A stretch of 64,000 bases of DNA from Abelmoschus esculentus (Eukaryota; Streptophyta; Magnoliopsida; Malvales; Malvaceae): positions 8,339,001 to 8,403,000 of the forward strand of contig JAUCBN010000054.1 in NCBI GenBank assembly GCA_035048815.1, in the 5' to 3' direction. Below are positions 35,236-47,767 of this stretch, piece by piece (within the stretch, counting starts at the first letter, position 1; every line of letters begins with the position of its first letter). A program made the translations under genes and the position numbers. The notes beneath the pieces were generated by a model, which saw only the letters and a list, made by a program, of their open reading frames with translations, did no database searches and had not been told where the DNA came from.

Positions 35236-36381
35236 CTTGAATTAAGTTAGAATTTGAAGAATGAAATCATGTATTAGGTGAAGATTCAATTGGGAAAAAT
35301 GAAATAAACTTAAGATCGATTAATGAGTATATTGAAATTTGGAAAAGCCTTAAATTGGACCCGACTTTAATATGCACAATATGAATTTAGGGATTGTAAA
35401 ACATAAGTTATATTTGAATTACCATACAAATAATTGAAAAGTTTTAAATTGGCCAGGAATTTGACAAAGGAAACAACTTACATTTGGCATATAATGTTAT
35501 ACAATAAACGAATTATCTTGGTTTCGAATACAAAGTTCGAGTTTGTAAGTCCGGTCGACGCCCCCGTCTCCTAACCCGGGGTGAGGGTTTCACAACAAAT
35601 TCCCAGACTAAACTATTTCATAACTAATTTACACTCACACACGATCGAGGACTCAGTCGACTCAACATCGGACACCACAACACCACATAAAAGAACATAA
35701 CACAAACCTGTCTACCGACTTTCTGATCTCCACAACTCCTCTACTAACAATTCTTAGCTCTCTTTTTAGTCTCATATCGACACAATAACAAAAATTTTAA
35801 CATATGATAACATTTTGTAAATCTATTAAACCAACGTGAAAAAAGTTCTAAGTAGCTCAAGTACATTATAAAATAATTTCCTATTAGTAATTAAAGCAAT
35901 GGGTACCCAAAATAAACCTCAAAAACACATATACTTAGTAATTATATAACACAATCATCATTTTCCACAACATGCTTTAATCATCATATAAAACCATCCT
36001 AAAATCTCATGCATTAACCAATCCAATTCAACTCACAAATCATTTTCAAAACCCATTAACAACAATGAATGCAACATTTAAAATCTAAGCCATTTTGTTT
36101 CTCACGCATAAATTTCATATGCAAGACTACATTAGAACTTTGTCAAAACAGTAGTCAATGCCACACAATATTCAATTCACTCAATCAAGCACCACACGTC
36201 CATGTTTACATCTCTATATAACCAATGTCATTACAATGCAATAAGATTCAATCATGTTTGCAAACATCGTGCTTGTCGAGCAAAGCTATCACTACAATAC
36301 CACAACATAAATCAACCATCGAGCATAGATAAATAATCAAACAACACATGAGCACATCCACACATCCAAAAATAAACCAAA
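35236..36381 (-). mobile_element. non-coding internal or LTR-flanking region of a minus-strand LTR element
   Basis: It lies downstream (minus strand) of the primer-binding site at 36382-36399. No gag or pol block was read in any frame. The segment around 35545-35595 (GACGCCCCCGTCTCC...CCCGGGGTGAGGG) resembles GC-rich LTR material. It could be a large non-autonomous (LARD-like) element or rearranged LTRs. Confidence 0.45.
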
Positions 36382-36399
36382 ATTGGCTCTGACACCAAC
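36382..36399 (-). other. primer-binding site, minus strand
   Basis: The minus strand reads TTGGTGTCAGAGCCAATT. TGGTGTCAGAGCC is a one-base variant of the initiator-methionine tRNA complement. Confidence 0.7.
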
Positions 36400-36407
36400 A
36401 AATCTTT

Positions 36408-37644
36408 GAAACCCGAATCGAATGGATTACACGAGGAATACCGATACAAATTCGGAAGGATTTGCAACAACCCTATTTTTTATTTTTTATCTTGACTAGA
36501 GGATTTAGTGCCCTACATGTACATGCATTCAACTAGAAGCCCAACGTTCTAAACGAGAGAAGAAACAAGCATCGATTACACCATATTCATAAAAAGGACC
36601 AAATTGTAATTTTTTATAAATTTCAAAGACCAAATATTAAATTATTGTTACTAATATTTAATTAAGTTCATTAAATGCTTGCATGTCAAATTTGAACTCA
36701 AAATAATGTCTACAACTTATTTAATTACCATAACAAAGTTTAGGAACTAAAACGTAAAGAATCTAAACTTGAATTTCAGCCTTTAAATACCATAAAAGAT
36801 AGGGGTATCGGAACTCCTCTTACCCATTTCAAAACCATTAGTAAGGCAAAGGGTTTCGAAACGCCTAACAATTGTATCGATACCCCAACTCATTGTCACC
36901 CGGTAACCTCCAATTTTAGCATCAAATTAATTCAAGAAATATTGCAATAGATCAAACACTTGGGAATTTCATTAAAGAACTATAATTTTAGAGGTTTAGA
37001 TGAATCCTTACCTCCAAACTTGATCCAACCTCCTTCCAATTGAAAGAAAACATGAAAAACAATGAAAATTCAATGAGATTTTGAGAGAAAACAAAAAAGA
37101 TTCAATCAAAACGAGATCTAAGCTTTAAGAGAAGATTTACCTTGAAAAGAATGATGGATTATCTTTTGAAAAAAATAAGGAATTGAGAGAATTTGAGAAA
37201 ATGATATAGTTATGCGAAATTTGGTGATTTGAGATAAAATGGGTAATTATAGTTATAAATGTTTAATTGAGTGATTAAATAAGGATTAAAAAAAATTTAA
37301 TTAGAAGGTTAGATCAGATGATTAATATTGGATCAATAGTCATTTAAAGATTCTAAGTATTGCCCATTTACAGTTAAGTCACTAAAACAATCTACTTTTC
37401 AATTTTTACAAAATAGTCACTACTTTCCGAAATCTTAGGGATCCAAGTGTCATTTTCCAAAATTGATTTGACCAAATTCAAATATAGATAAAATAATGAT
37501 TTTAGATAATTTTTCCATAATTTATTTCTCAAGAAAATATTTTCTTAAGATTAAAATCCCAAAACTAGGTTTAATGGCTACCTGATTTAATCGGTTCACT
37601 AACCCGATATCTAAAACATCTAGGCTCATTTTCAGGACGTTATA
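36408..37644 (-). repeat. 5' LTR of the minus-strand element
   Basis: It lies just upstream (minus strand) of the primer-binding site. Its far end reads TATAACGTCCTGAAAATGAG, a diverged form of the TGTAACGCCCTGAAAA starts common in plant gypsy LTRs. It contains a full GTATCGATACC at 36874-36884. Exact ends are uncertain. Confidence 0.6.
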
Positions 37645-39536
37645 GTTCCAGACGCTTCTTCTCCCTTCAATCTCGGCCGTTGGATCACAAATTAGATTCA
37701 ACGGCTCCCGATCGGTTGCGTATAAGAAAGATGGAATTAACTAGGGTTTCCTGTTTGTAATTAGATTTGGGCTCATAGCGGGATATGTAATATATGTGGG
37801 CTTGTAAATGGACTGGGTCACTATTAATAAATTTTGGATTGCTTAATTAATTTTAGATTGGGCTTTTATTTTAAATATGAGTTATTTATTTAATATATGA
37901 GTTTTATATATAATAAATTATTTATTTAATTTATTTATATATATAATAATCATTAATAATAATAACAATAATAAAAAGAGAAAAACAAAATTAAAAAAGT
38001 TATATAAAATAACAACACCAATTAGCATTATGTTTTTATTGGTGTATTTATTACTTACTCATTTTGTTTCTCATATGTTATGTGTTGCATACGTTTTTTA
38101 TTACTACTTGTTCGGCTCGTTTGTTTTGATTTCGTATGGTATATTGTGTTTATCCCTTTTTTGGTTTGTCATTTTTTTTATTTGCTTAAGATTTCATATA
38201 TATGTCTAATTTTATTGTATATTTGGTTTTCTTTGTTTATACACCTGGTTATTATGTCTTTTTTACATGTTGTGTTTGCATCCAAATTTTTTTTTTATTT
38301 AAGTTTCCATATTAGTTTTTTTTTTTAATTTGTTGCATGATTCTTTTTCATGTGTATGATATATGCATTAATTTATCGCTTGGTTTAAGTTTGCACTTAA
38401 GGTTAATTTAATATGATATTTTGTTATATGAAATAAACGGAGCTAATAAAGTGGTGATAATTAGGTGTTTATTCTCGAATACCAAAACTTTTAAAATTCA
38501 CTCGTCTATATAATCGAATTCTAATTTAAATGTCAATTTAATTTGTAAAGTTAGATATTAAAAAGCAATAATTTTTAAAAGTATCAATTTTTTGGACAGT
38601 ATGTAAAATGATAATATCGTTTTCGATCGTAACTAACTCTCGAATCTATCTTTTCTAAATCTCTGATTTTACGGTGTTCGGTCTACCTCAGTGAACGGTA
38701 AAAACTCCAATAGTTGTCAAATCATATTTTCTAAAAAGAATTCTCCATTTTCAACTTTAAATTTGTTTTTCAAAATGTTTTCCCAAAATTATAGTAACCC
38801 CAACTTTTTCTAACCCGTTTTCCAATATTTTTCAAATCAATTTTTTAAATTACCCCAATTTATTTTCAAATCGTTTTAACCTTTTTTAGGTTCATTTTAA
38901 AAAAAAATTCTCTTTATTTTTTAAAATCATTTTAAAATAAGACGTTTTTGACACTCAAAATTTTTAGTCGCTACGTAATATTAAGAAAAAAAAATAATGG
39001 AGGGAACATGCAAATTATGGAATGAAATGTATAACACATGAAATAAAATAAAAAAACATATACTATAATGGCAAATTAAAACAAAGAAACATATATTAAC
39101 ATTAACATCAAATAAACACATAACTTTAACAATGCATGCGAACAAAGTAAATAATATAATACATGTAAAGTAAAAAAAAATCTCATGTGAGGATATGTAC
39201 GATAAATAAAAGATAACATGCATATGATATGTGACATACGATATGAACAATAATTAATTATAATATAAAACTATAGAAAACGAACGCAACAGAAATTGTA
39301 TAGAATGTAAAAAATGTAAACTAAAACATGGAGTATACTATTACATAACATATATATAACAACGATACGTGCAAAGTTATGAACATGATAAGAAACTGTA
39401 TAATAGAAATATGAAATATAATAAAAATATGGATCGCAACAAAAGAAAAAGGGAGGCACGAGGATGGATTTGGGATGAACAAAAAAAAAGGGTAAAATTT
39501 CGTAGGAAAAACAAAATCGAGGGATCCAAAATGAGA
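37645..39536. other. gene-free AT-rich region
   Basis: Low-complexity DNA with long T and A runs. Small ORFs (such as 38080-38328, 38981-39250) are Phe/Leu/Ile-rich readings of T-runs and resemble no protein. No repeat with defined ends was found. Confidence 0.6.
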
Positions 39537-39548
39537 TTAGACCGTAAC

Positions 39549-39726
39549 ATGGGCGGAGCCACCCATTGAAATGGGTGGTCAAATGACACCCCAAATATTT
39601 TGAACCATTTTTTTATATATAATTTATATATACATTAAAAAAATGATATCAATTTATAAATAATTGACACCCTTAAATATAGTTCAAGAAAAATAACACC
39701 CCTTAAATAATTTTTTGATTCCGCCC
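39549..39726. mobile_element. 178-bp GGGCGGA-ended element with 12-bp duplication
   Basis: The element starts ATGGGCGGAGCCACCC and ends GATTCCGCCC, giving short inverted ends GGGCGGA/TCCGCCC. It is flanked by perfect 12-bp repeats TTAGACCGTAAC at 39537-39548 and 39727-39738. The class is unclear: the ends look like a DNA transposon, but the duplication length is more like retroposition. Confidence 0.85.
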
Positions 39727-39738
39727 TTAGACCGTAAC

Positions 39739-42700
39739 CAAGAAAAGGGACGGAAGAGAAAAAAAAATCAAATATATTTTAGGTAGAACTACTCTTACAC
39801 CATGTTATGTTATATTTTTTAAAATTTTAATGAAAACGAAAATAAAAAACAAAATATAATTTTAAGTAGATTTTAATAAAAAAAAAGTTTAAGTGACCAA
39901 AACAAAATACATAAATATGTAAACTACTAAATAGGTACTTTACCCAAAATTTATTCTCTTTTTTCCCTGAAAAGCTCCATCTCACTAATCACGAATTACT
40001 AACACGTAAAAAATTAAAGATTCAACTGTTAAATAAGTGTTCGAATTATATACATATATATTAGTTAGGTGTTAGAAGTATTTTTGACTTAAATATGTGT
40101 CTAACATTTTATTTTATAAAATAATTATGTTTTTTCGTCAACAATCATTAAATTTTTTTATCATCCAACAATGACACAAGATATTTTAAAAAAAAATTAA
40201 TAAAATTTTTAATTTTTTAAAATTTTAATTTCTTTCCACCAAACACTCAAATCTCATCTCTATCACCGTTAAATCATAAATGTCCTTCAGAAGTCAGTAA
40301 TTTATCATTCATCGTTCACAGTTCAAATGTCGCATACCTCACCATTCGATATCCCTTACCATCTAGTCGTCTGTCAAAAATCGAATCAACCTCTTTTTTC
40401 TTCATTGATGGATGCTCATGAACGATTCATTAATAGATTTTTATGACATGATTATGGGATTTTCAATCGTGGAGTTCAATAAAGATAAGGATGGTCAATA
40501 GTCATTGAGTCACTAATTGAATGAGAGAAATTTAGGAATTTAAGGTTAAGGTTTGAAATATTTTAGAGAAGTTAAATATTTTGGATTTTTTTATAAAATT
40601 AAGTATTTTTAATTAAAAAATTTAAAAAAATAATAGAAGTACGACATAAATCTCATTTTTATTGGTCAATGAAAATTTTTTAAAGGTCGTGACGAAAAAT
40701 CTTATTTGAATTACAAAATAAAATATTAAACACCTATTTGATTCTAAAAAAATGTTTAGAGACGATTAAACTAAAAATAAAAGCAAAATTATGCAACTAT
40801 TTTTCAATTTTCTTTACACCATTCTTTTTTAATAAATAAAAATAATATATTTTTATGTTGAGTTTCAAACATATACAAAATATAACAAGACAAACATCCT
40901 TAATCACTGAACTAAGTAATGGATCTCAAAAAATCCATTTTTTTAATATAAGAAATGTAGTCAAATTCTCATAACAAAATTATGAGAACAAACAAAATAT
41001 TTCATTTATCTATTTATTTTTTTATCAACTTAATTATTATTATTTTTATTATATAAAAACAAAGAAAATAGTTTATTTATCTATTTAGATTCTTTTATCA
41101 ACTTAATTATTATTGTTTTTTAATTAAATTTAACTTTCAAAATTAAAAAAATCAAATAACTTTAATGAAATTAATGAGTAAAAAATTAATTTTAAATGGT
41201 TTTGGCGTGGTTATTTAAATATTCATTTATATTTACTTTATGTTGATATGATACTATTTATTTTATGTATCACGTTGACTCGTTCAAAAATTGAATTATT
41301 CATTCAAGCGCAAAGTCCGCCTAAGATTTAAAAGGATTTAGATAAAAAAAAGTTTAAACCCTAAAATAAAATTAAATATTTTTTTTATCTTTTTAGACAT
41401 ACACTTTAGAGATAAAATAGATTAAACGTAAATCTCCTCAAATAAATTATTTTTTAAAAATTATTTTTTATCAATACCCTATCCATTCAATAAAAGAATA
41501 GTGTTCAGAGAAAACAAATAAACTTTGATATTTTTTGGTTGATAGTACTTAATACATTGAACCTCACCTTCCTTAACCTAAATTATGATGAAAGTTCAGT
41601 TAACCTAACAAACATGTCCCTTTTATTAGTACCAAGTGGGCGGGCACATTTTGCGATGGGACAAAGCACAAGTAAATGTACATATTTTATTAACACAACT
41701 TTGGGTTGGAAAAATAAGTGTCTATTAGGACACAAACCAAAATAATTTAAGTGCACATGATAGAATCAAGTGAATGAAAGGTTTTCGATATTTTTTTACT
41801 CTAACCAAAATCACTATATAATTATGTTAAAAATATAATTTAATTACATAAGGGTATAATTATTTTGTACACATGTTTAATTAATAATGTGTAATTATAT
41901 CCTAATTTTATATGTTATGATTAGTAATATAAATTATAAATATATACTAATATAAATTTAAATTTTAAAATTAATACCAGAGGCGGATTGTATACTGGGT
42001 TGCAGGGTCAATTGACTTCACTTAAATACTAAAAAATTCTTGTAAAAAAATTTCGAGAGAAAAAAAAAATCAAATATACTTGAATCCGTTTGATTAGGCT
42101 GTTTTGAATGGATATTTTTTTAATTTTTTAATTAAGAAAATACATCTTTCAAATAATATTTAAAAAACATTCTTTTAAATTTACATAGGTTAAATTCGCA
42201 TTTAATCAATGATATTTAACAAAATACCCCATTTCAGGCTCAACCCATGTATTTGCTTTTATTGATAGTTTTTTTTTTTCCTTTTGATTTGGTTTCTTTT
42301 ATTTATTTTTTCTCGTTTTTAATTTATCAGCATTGTTCGGACAAAAAACTATCATATTGCAACAATCAATGGTGTATTGGCAATTTTGCATGTAATTGAT
42401 ATTATATTGACATTTTTAGTTTATATATATTTAAGGTGAGAGTTAAAAGGTTTGGAGAATAAAATGAAAATATTAAAAATAGGAAAATTTTCATAAATAA
42501 ATCAAATTTAAAAATTTAAATAAAGAGATAAAAATAAATAAAAAAAATTCGGAGAAGCGATTACCTATCCTCACGCTCGCATGCCTATATTATTATATAT
42601 ATATATATATGTGGGTAAACAATGTTATTCATCAACCCTCCAAAGATATATTAGTTTTTAATTTTGCTATATATTATTTTTTATTTTTGTATTTTTAAAT

Positions 42701-43112
42701 TAAATTAATAAAATCCTTAAATATTAGGATTAAATTATTCATATAAAAATCAGAACAAAATTAATGAATTTTTAAACATTGGAAGTTAAATTAATAAATT
42801 ATTTTAAATTATTAAATTGATTAAATGATTAAATAATAATAATTAAATTGATAATATGTACGTATAAGTTATAACAAGAATAAAATGTATAATTATATAA
42901 AATTTAAAAATTAATGACTTAACTCAACTGTGCGTCACCCGTTATATAATTTATTTATTTTTAAAAAAAAATCAGGTACACTAATAAAATAAGAAAACAC
43001 AATTACAAAATTAAAGAAAGTAACAAAGTTAACCTAATATTTAAGGGAAAAGGTAGCTGCGTGCGTTGGCGCTTAACTCGATTTGTTTAAAATTTTCTGA
43101 ACATCCAAATTC
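39739..43112. other. gene-free AT-rich region upstream of the PPR gene
   Basis: No supported gene. The ORF 41539-41745 has no recognisable features. It contains a SINE remnant (40855-40930), a fragment starting AGAGGCGGATTGTATACTGG (41980) similar to the GGGCGGA family, and an (AT)n run at 42592-42610. Confidence 0.6.
40855..40930 (-). repeat. diverged tRNA-derived SINE, minus strand
   Basis: The minus strand reads TTAGTTCAGTGATTAAGGATG then TTTGTATATGTTTGAAACTC, collinear with the SINE at 17263-17345 (A box, spacer and B-box position) but with a decayed B box. Confidence 0.65.
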
Positions 43113-45302
43113 ATGGTGAGTCATGGACTCCATTTCTCAACAATGCTAACACAGCTAAAATCTTCACTTTACCATATTCAATTCTTGTTTTCCCTCAAGT
43201 TTGCAATATCTTCCCTGCATACCGCTACAAAGGATAGCATCGTCCGCATTCCTGCAAAAAAACGCTGCAAAAATTCCAAATTCATCGTTTACTGCAATAC
43301 CCAGATCACTAAACATGGAAGAAATGGGAATATCAAAGAAGCTGAATCAATTTTCAACCGTATGCCGTTCAAAAGCACCGTATCTTGGACTGCCTTGTTG
43401 ACTGCTTATGCGGAAAATAGGAACATTTCGAGAGCTCGTGAAGTGTTCGCCAAAATGCCCGAAAGAACAACTTCTTCATATAATGCGATGATCACGGCTT
43501 ATAATAAGAATAATTGTATGATAGATGAAGCTTATAAGCTTTTCTGCAACATGTCCGAAAGGGATGCAGTGAGTTACGCCACCATGATCACGGGGTTTGT
43601 TAGTAAAGGAAGGCTTGATAAGGCCTTGGAAATTTATGAAACTACTCCTGGGAAATGGCGGGAACCGGTTTGTTCAAATGTATTGATAAATGGGTATTTG
43701 AAAGTTGGGAGATTGGATATGGCCGTTGGCATTTTCAAAGGTATGGTTCGGAGAGATGTTGTTTCTTTAAGTTTAATGGTTGATGGGTATTGCAAAAGTG
43801 GGAGAATTATGGAGGCTAGAAAGTTGTTTGATGAGATGGTGGAGAGAAATGTAGTCACTTGGACAACAATGATTAATGGGTACCTAAGAATGGGATATTT
43901 AATTGAAGGTTTTGGTTTGTTTTCAATGATGAGAAAAGAAAAAGGAGTTTTGATTAATTCTACTACTTTGACTATTATATTTGAAGCTTGTGGACATTTT
44001 GATAGATATAGAGAAGGAATTCAAATGCATGGATTGGTATTAAAGTCGGGATTCACATTTTGTACTTTTCTGGGAAATTCCATTATTACTATGTATTGTA
44101 AATTTGGTTGTATTGGTGCTGCTAATTTTGTATTTGACATGATGACAAGGAAAGATTTGGTTTCTTGGAATTCTTTGATCACGGGTTATGTACAAGAGAA
44201 TGGGATGGAGAAAGCTTATGAACTTTTTGAAAAGATGCCTAACAAGGATGTAGTTTCTTGGACCATCATGATTATGGGGTTTTCTGGTGAAGGACAGACT
44301 GATAAAGCTATTGAGTTGTTTAGAATGATGCCTGAGAAAGATGATGTTGCTTGGACTGTAGTAATTTCAGGGTTTGTCAGCAATGAGATGTATGAGGAGG
44401 CTTTTAGCTGGTTCATTGATATGCTTCAGAAATCAGTAAAGCCAAATTCTCTTACTTTGAGCACTTTGTTGAGTGCTTCAGCCAATTCAGCCTTACTGAG
44501 CAATGGGCAGCAGATCCATGCACAAGCAATCAAGATGTTCTTTGAACTTGATTTGTCAATTCAAAATTCACTTGTCTCAATGTATTCAAAATGCGGAAAT
44601 ATAGTCGATACCTGTCAAGTCTTTATGAGTATTAAAGAACCTAATGTTGTTTCTTTTAATACAATGATTGTGGGCTTTGCTCAAAATGGATTTGGTGAAG
44701 AAGCACTTAAATTGTTTGTGAAAATGCAGAGTGAAGGCCAGGATCCAAATCCTATAACCTTTCTTGCTGTTTTATCTGCATGCACCCATGTTGGACTGGT
44801 AGAAGTAGGATGGGAACTCTTCAAATCCATGAAATCTTTGTATAACATAGAACCAGGGCCTGACCACTATTCTTGCATGGTTGATCTCCTCGGCCGAGCT
44901 GGGTTGTTTGACAAAGCAATTGATTTAATCTATTCAATGCCATGTGATCCCCATAGCGGAGTTTGGGGAGCTCTGTTGGGTGCAAGCATGACTCATCTCA
45001 ACCTTGATCTTGCAAAGCTTGCAGCTCAGCAGCTTATTAAGTTGGAGCCTGATAGTGCAACTCCTTATGTTGTTTTGTCCAATTTATATACCATCCTGGG
45101 AAAGAAGAAAGAGGGAGACAAAGTAAGAATGGACAAGAAATCAAAAAGGATACAAAAGAGCCCTGGGTGTAGTTGGTTGATAGTTAGAGACAAAGTTCAC
45201 TTGTTTCTCTCAGGAGATCACTCTCATAAGGATTCAGAAGAGATTAGACTTACATTACGGACAATTATGAAGGAAATGGAAGAGCTAGGTTGTTATAGAT
45301 AA
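43113..45302 (+). CDS. PLS-type pentatricopeptide repeat protein, E/E+ subclass, intronless
   Basis: A single 729-residue frame with no intron, as is usual for plant PPR genes. Tandem degenerate 31-36-residue repeats run from about residue 60 to 600, with cores such as WTALLTAYAENRNISRAREV, YNAMITAYNKN, WNSLITGYVQENGMEKAYEL and MVDLLGRAGLFDKAIDLI. The C-terminus (SPGCSWLIVRDKVHLFLSGD to the end) is an E/E+ region without a DYW deaminase domain. PLS-E proteins bind organellar RNA and specify C-to-U editing sites, recruiting a deaminase in trans. From memory it most resembles Arabidopsis At1g53600, annotated as mitochondrial. The N-terminus is rich in Ser, Leu and basic residues with almost no acidic ones, consistent with organelle import. 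The first ATG of the frame was chosen. Target transcript unknown. Confidence 0.95.
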   Translation: MVSHGLHFSTMLTQLKSSLYHIQFLFSLKFAISSLHTATKDSIVRIPAKKRCKNSKFIVYCNTQITKHGRNGNIKEAESIFNRMPFKSTVSWTALLTAYAENRNISRAREVFAKMPERTTSSYNAMITAYNKNNCMIDEAYKLFCNMSERDAVSYATMITGFVSKGRLDKALEIYETTPGKWREPVCSNVLINGYLKVGRLDMAVGIFKGMVRRDVVSLSLMVDGYCKSGRIMEARKLFDEMVERNVVTWTTMINGYLRMGYLIEGFGLFSMMRKEKGVLINSTTLTIIFEACGHFDRYREGIQMHGLVLKSGFTFCTFLGNSIITMYCKFGCIGAANFVFDMMTRKDLVSWNSLITGYVQENGMEKAYELFEKMPNKDVVSWTIMIMGFSGEGQTDKAIELFRMMPEKDDVAWTVVISGFVSNEMYEEAFSWFIDMLQKSVKPNSLTLSTLLSASANSALLSNGQQIHAQAIKMFFELDLSIQNSLVSMYSKCGNIVDTCQVFMSIKEPNVVSFNTMIVGFAQNGFGEEALKLFVKMQSEGQDPNPITFLAVLSACTHVGLVEVGWELFKSMKSLYNIEPGPDHYSCMVDLLGRAGLFDKAIDLIYSMPCDPHSGVWGALLGASMTHLNLDLAKLAAQQLIKLEPDSATPYVVLSNLYTILGKKKEGDKVRMDKKSKRIQKSPGCSWLIVRDKVHLFLSGDHSHKDSEEIRLTLRTIMKEMEELGCYR

Positions 45303-46604
45303 ATGGCTCCTTTGTCATCTTTTCCCTCTGTAGATTCTTCTGCTGTAATAGTTTCTATTATTCTAGGCTTTTTGGTTTTCTTCAAGCCGACCCGATATTG
45401 GTTCTTGATGTTTTCTGTGGGTTTTCTAATGTGAACAAGATGCTTTCACCATTATTAGCAACCTTGGATCCCTGAAAGGTACTAATTTGACTGTCCTTTC
45501 TTTTACTACCATTGTGCGGTCACTTCCTTTTTCCGAATCATGAATTTAGTGCATTCAGTAAGTGATATTCGTAGGCCGTAGCTGTACTCTTACTATACCA
45601 GGTGTAGTCTCCTATGTTTCATCTGTTGTCCATTTTACTGATGCTAGTCTAAACAAGAATTACAACAGATACATAAACTCAGGTAAGGGAAATCATGTTT
45701 GTTGTCTCATTTGTCTCAATTAAAACTTGTCTTATTCTTCTTAAGAATGCAAACCTGACCAATATTTTCTTGAATCTAAATATTGGTACTATTGATTCAT
45801 AAAGTTTGTTTAACATTACATTTTGATGAACAAAGTGTTACTTTAATGAATTGGTTAAATGGAAGACCATGAGGAAACAATCTGGCAGATCCTTTTACCC
45901 TTTTACTGCCCAGCTCTCTGCTGCAGGTGGTCTATATGGTTGGATTTGATGTATGCCTTACTCATCTGAGTGTCTTCACATAAATGCTTTATATTTCTCC
46001 GACTCTTCATTTTCTTTGAAGTACTCGTATCAAACATCCATGTTAGACGGATATCTAGACATGAGTATGCCGACATGAAAGTAAAAGCTTAGGAAAAATT
46101 GAGTGGGTCCGTGTCAAATATATTTGACAATCACATACAAGTCCAAGCATTAGAGAAACAAAATACGGTCATGCGCAAATGATTCTTAGTCATATTTCTT
46201 GCTCATATGAATATGGGGTTTTGGATTAAAAAGGAGTTTCAAATGGATTATGAGACCTGTCAAATGCATCATATATTTTATCTGCTTGAATTCTTATCTG
46301 TTGTTTAAATTATTTTGCATTGATATGCTGGTCATAATTAATAAGTTAGAAGCTCATACAGCAGAACTTATCGTTGCATATCTGTATTGATGACTTGGTA
46401 CATCTGGATTTGGTGCCACAGGTTTGACTCTTTCATTTGCTTGAAGCATCCTCATCCAGCACTCATGTCTAATACAAGATTTTCATTCTCAAGACTCTCC
46501 CTACCATCTCCTAAGTAATAGTAGAATTTAAACACTTCTTGCTCTTCAATCCTAAGTTTGATGAAATCTAGATTAACACTTTGTTTCTAATTTCATGCTT
46601 ACAC
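45303..46604. other. PPR 3' flank and intergenic DNA, no gene seen
   Basis: It holds the presumed PPR 3' untranslated region and a dispersed repeat remnant at 45990-46180 (CTCCGACTCTTCATTTTC, CATGTTAGACGGATATC) related to 16105-16200. No other gene was recognised. Confidence 0.55.
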
Positions 46605-47185
46605 TTTGAGTAGTTCGTGAGTTTCTTGAATTCGACTCGGTAAACGATCAATTCAAGTTGACTCAACTCGAACTAAAACTCGACTTGAGACCTTAACGAG
46701 TTGAATCGAACGAAGTCTAACTCAACTCAGTAAGTTCACGAGCAACTCGTTTATTTTTTAAAATATTTTTTGATAATTATTTTAAAATTATTTCACTCAA
46801 AAAATAAATCTAAATAATAATTATTAATTTATAGATTGTTAATTTAAATTTAACATGTTAGTTTGGTGTATTTGTGAATTATTAGTTTAGAATTTAGACT
46901 TTAAAAGTGTTTTATACATTCTTTTTAATATTTTTGGGTTAAATTTGTTAATTTATGTTAATATTAAGCCCCATATAGTATTATTAAATTTAAGTAAATT
47001 TTTTAGTGAGCTTAACGAGTAACAAGTCGAGTTGAGCAACAAAATATTTTAACGAGTACGAGTCGAGCAACAAAATATTTTAATGAGCTTAACGAGCAAC
47101 GAGTCGAGTTGAACAATAAAATATTTTAACAAGCATGATTCGACCACTGCCCAACTCACGATCGACTCGCTCGATAAGCACTAGT
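46605..47185. mobile_element. hAT-like or foldback repeat rich in GACTCGA/TCGAGTC words
   Basis: The left part carries GAATTCGACTCGG, TTGACTCAACTCG and AACGAGTTGAATCG. The right part carries CGAGTCGAGTTG-type words in the opposite orientation, with an AT-rich middle. The right part has three imperfect repeats of about 45 bp (47006-47130: GAGCAACAAAATATTTTAAC with GAGCTTAACGAG). The family is a recurrent plant repeat; ends and duplication were not defined. Confidence 0.6.
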
Positions 47186-47767
47186 CTCAGCTTATCATGT
47201 TATTCGTGGTCCCAACCAATAACTCTACTCATTTTTATTGGCTAAGACCACAAATGACGTGGTGACCAAAATTAAAGTGATCTAAAAGTTCAGTGACCAT
47301 ATATAGTTTCCCCAAAATTAAATTACATGGTTTCAGATAAAGAAAGTTACTCAAATCCATTAAAGAATGATTAAATACGCAGTTAATTATAATACAATGA
47401 CTGTTTAGATGTATCTGAAAAGAAAAATCAACCCCCATCCCCAAAAATTTGAGTGGTTGTTGTAATAAAATCCCCAATATTTCAGTTGTATTTATAACCA
47501 CAACTAATGGCTATTAATGTAAAGGAATTTAAACTGTCCTAAGAAAATGGAGGGACAAATTTAACAAAATAATACCAAAAATAAAATTTTCTCCTCAAAG
47601 TCCTTCCTTTTTTCTAATAAATCAACCAGGTTCAAATTGTTTCTCTTTTCTTTTTTTCTTTGCTAAGGTTTTAATTTCCTTCCTAGCCAAACACAATTTG
47701 ATTTCTCTTTCTTCCCATGAGATGTTTATGACCTAAATCTCAAATTAATTCAATTAATTGCCATCTC
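47186..47767 (+). promoter_or_regulatory. upstream region of the CPK gene
   Basis: CT-rich stretches at 47590-47610 and 47640-47720 (TTTCTCTTTTCTTTTTTTCT) precede the ATG and are typical of plant 5' leaders. No convincing TATA box could be selected in the AT-rich background. Confidence 0.35.

Noticed and set aside
38080..39594. Several ORFs of 66-107 residues on both strands
   Set aside because: They are Phe/Ile/Leu/Tyr- or Lys/Asn-rich translations of T- and A-runs, overlap each other on opposite strands and match no family known to me.
43201..43401. Alternative 66-residue frame at the PPR start
   Set aside because: It overlaps the long PPR frame in another phase and has no PPR signature.
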